Shown: piece by piece, positions 63,450-64,000 of the stretch
Layout of the letters: each line of letters opens with the position of its first letter
Numbering within the stretch: the first letter of the stretch is position 1
Source: Agrocybe praecox
Lineage: Eukaryota; Basidiomycota; Agaricomycetes; Agaricales; Agrocybaceae
Direction of reading: 5' to 3'
Assembly: GCA_964017145.1 (NCBI GenBank)
Contig: OZ024844.1
Location: 682,001-746,000, forward strand
DNA length: 64,000 nucleotides
Notes under the pieces: model-generated
Told to the model about the DNA's origin: nothing
Database searches by the model: none
What the model saw: the letters and a program-made list of their open reading frames with translations, nothing else
Made by a program: the position numbers and the translations under genes

Positions 63450-64000
63450 TTATAGAGTACTCTTCAAATCCTGTACTCGAAATGCTATGTCAGCATCGAG
63501 AACATCAAACACCAGTGTGTGATCTGGTTTGTCATATGCTGGGACTACAACTGCACCACGAATAATTGACTGTGCCCACACAAATTCCATTTGTGACTCC
63601 TTGCGCTGTTGTAGTCGGAAAAACCCAAGGTCCTTGTCCTTTTTTTGTAAAGTGGCTGAAACTGAAGTCATCGTATCAAATGCGCGCACCAGTGCAACAG
63701 CATACTCAGTTCCACTGAGCATGACTGTAAACACAAGGTAGAGCTGGGCAAATACATTGCCATCAACAGTATTCAGTAAGACACAATCATATCGTGGCTG
63801 TCCATAATGTTTTGGACTGCATCGTAAATAGTCGGTGTTTGTTTTCCATGTTATGCGTGACTCGTACTGGACTTTGAGAAATCGAAATTCTGTAATCTAT
63901 CAGAGAAATTGAGCATTAAATAGCACAGATAGAGAAAACCTTAATGTACCTTATGATCAGAGGATAGTTGGATATTAATATCTTCTGGTACGGGAATCTT
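63450..64000 (-). CDS. C-terminal fragment resembling Plavaka-type transposase ORFs (truncated by window)
   Basis: Two exons are visible: 64000-63950 (continuing outside the window) and 63896-63450. The residues TNTDYLRCSPKHYGQPRYDC, NVFAQLYLVFTV, KDKDLGFFRLQQR, SIIRGAVVVPAYDKPDHT and VLDADIAFRVQDL fit, from memory, the closing segment of ORFs derived from Plavaka/KDZ-like DNA transposons in Agaricomycetes. The transposase core itself lies beyond the window. Splice signals are intact and no stop interrupts this piece. Whether the element is active cannot be seen. Confidence 0.5.

Overview
The window looks like nuclear DNA of a filamentous basidiomycete, most likely an Agaricomycete. The genes are dense in introns of about 48-65 nt. 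The gene set includes a CBM1-GH10 xylanase, tandem seven-helix membrane proteins of the fungal DUF6534 type, a Zn2Cys6 regulator and a fragment like those at the ends of Agaricomycete Plavaka transposase ORFs. All gene models here were spliced by eye. Except where stated, the exon sums are divisible by three and the family motifs join in frame.

Layout. 1-2.9 kb: gene-free, with dispersed repeats. 2.9-6.2 kb: a short-chain dehydrogenase and an F-box/LRR-like gene interrupted by one in-frame TAG (both minus). 6.6-10.9 kb: direct tandem duplication of about 2.1 kb, each copy carrying a DUF6534-like gene (plus). 11.2-19.5 kb: housekeeping block of THI20 (plus), endonuclease III NTH1 (minus), mitochondrial Trp-tRNA synthetase (minus) and NatC subunit MAK10/NAA35 (plus). 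19.5-25.3 kb: mostly gene-poor, with one membrane-anchored hypothetical. 25.3-29.7 kb: TPR-CCCH protein with a tripled C-terminal domain, convergent with a RING/coiled-coil protein. 30.1-32.2 kb: GH10 xylanase in 17 exons. 34.2-46.1 kb: methyltransferase, RPA34 (Pol I), ADA3/NGG1 (SAGA), MgtE/SLC41 transporter, and a CBM21 protein phosphatase 1 targeting subunit. 46.1-53.2 kb: a 7 kb gene desert. 53.2-59.4 kb: Zn2Cys6 factor, adenylate kinase and WBP1/OST48. 61.1-64 kb: an unknown 594-aa protein and a transposon-like fragment cut by the window edge.

The main discovery signal is exon architecture. Several genes only keep frame and family motifs if very small exons are used: 2, 7, 14, 15 and 16 nt in the xylanase, 8 nt in the dehydrogenase (carrying the catalytic lysine), 13 nt in the zinc-cluster factor (carrying the basic DNA-contact residues) and 19 nt in both DUF6534 copies. 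Two GC-AG introns and a 264-nt intron with a 259-nt stretch lacking AG add to this picture. No tRNA, rRNA or CRISPR was found. The genes do not form one pathway; this is an ordinary chromosomal segment with housekeeping genes and some accessory content.
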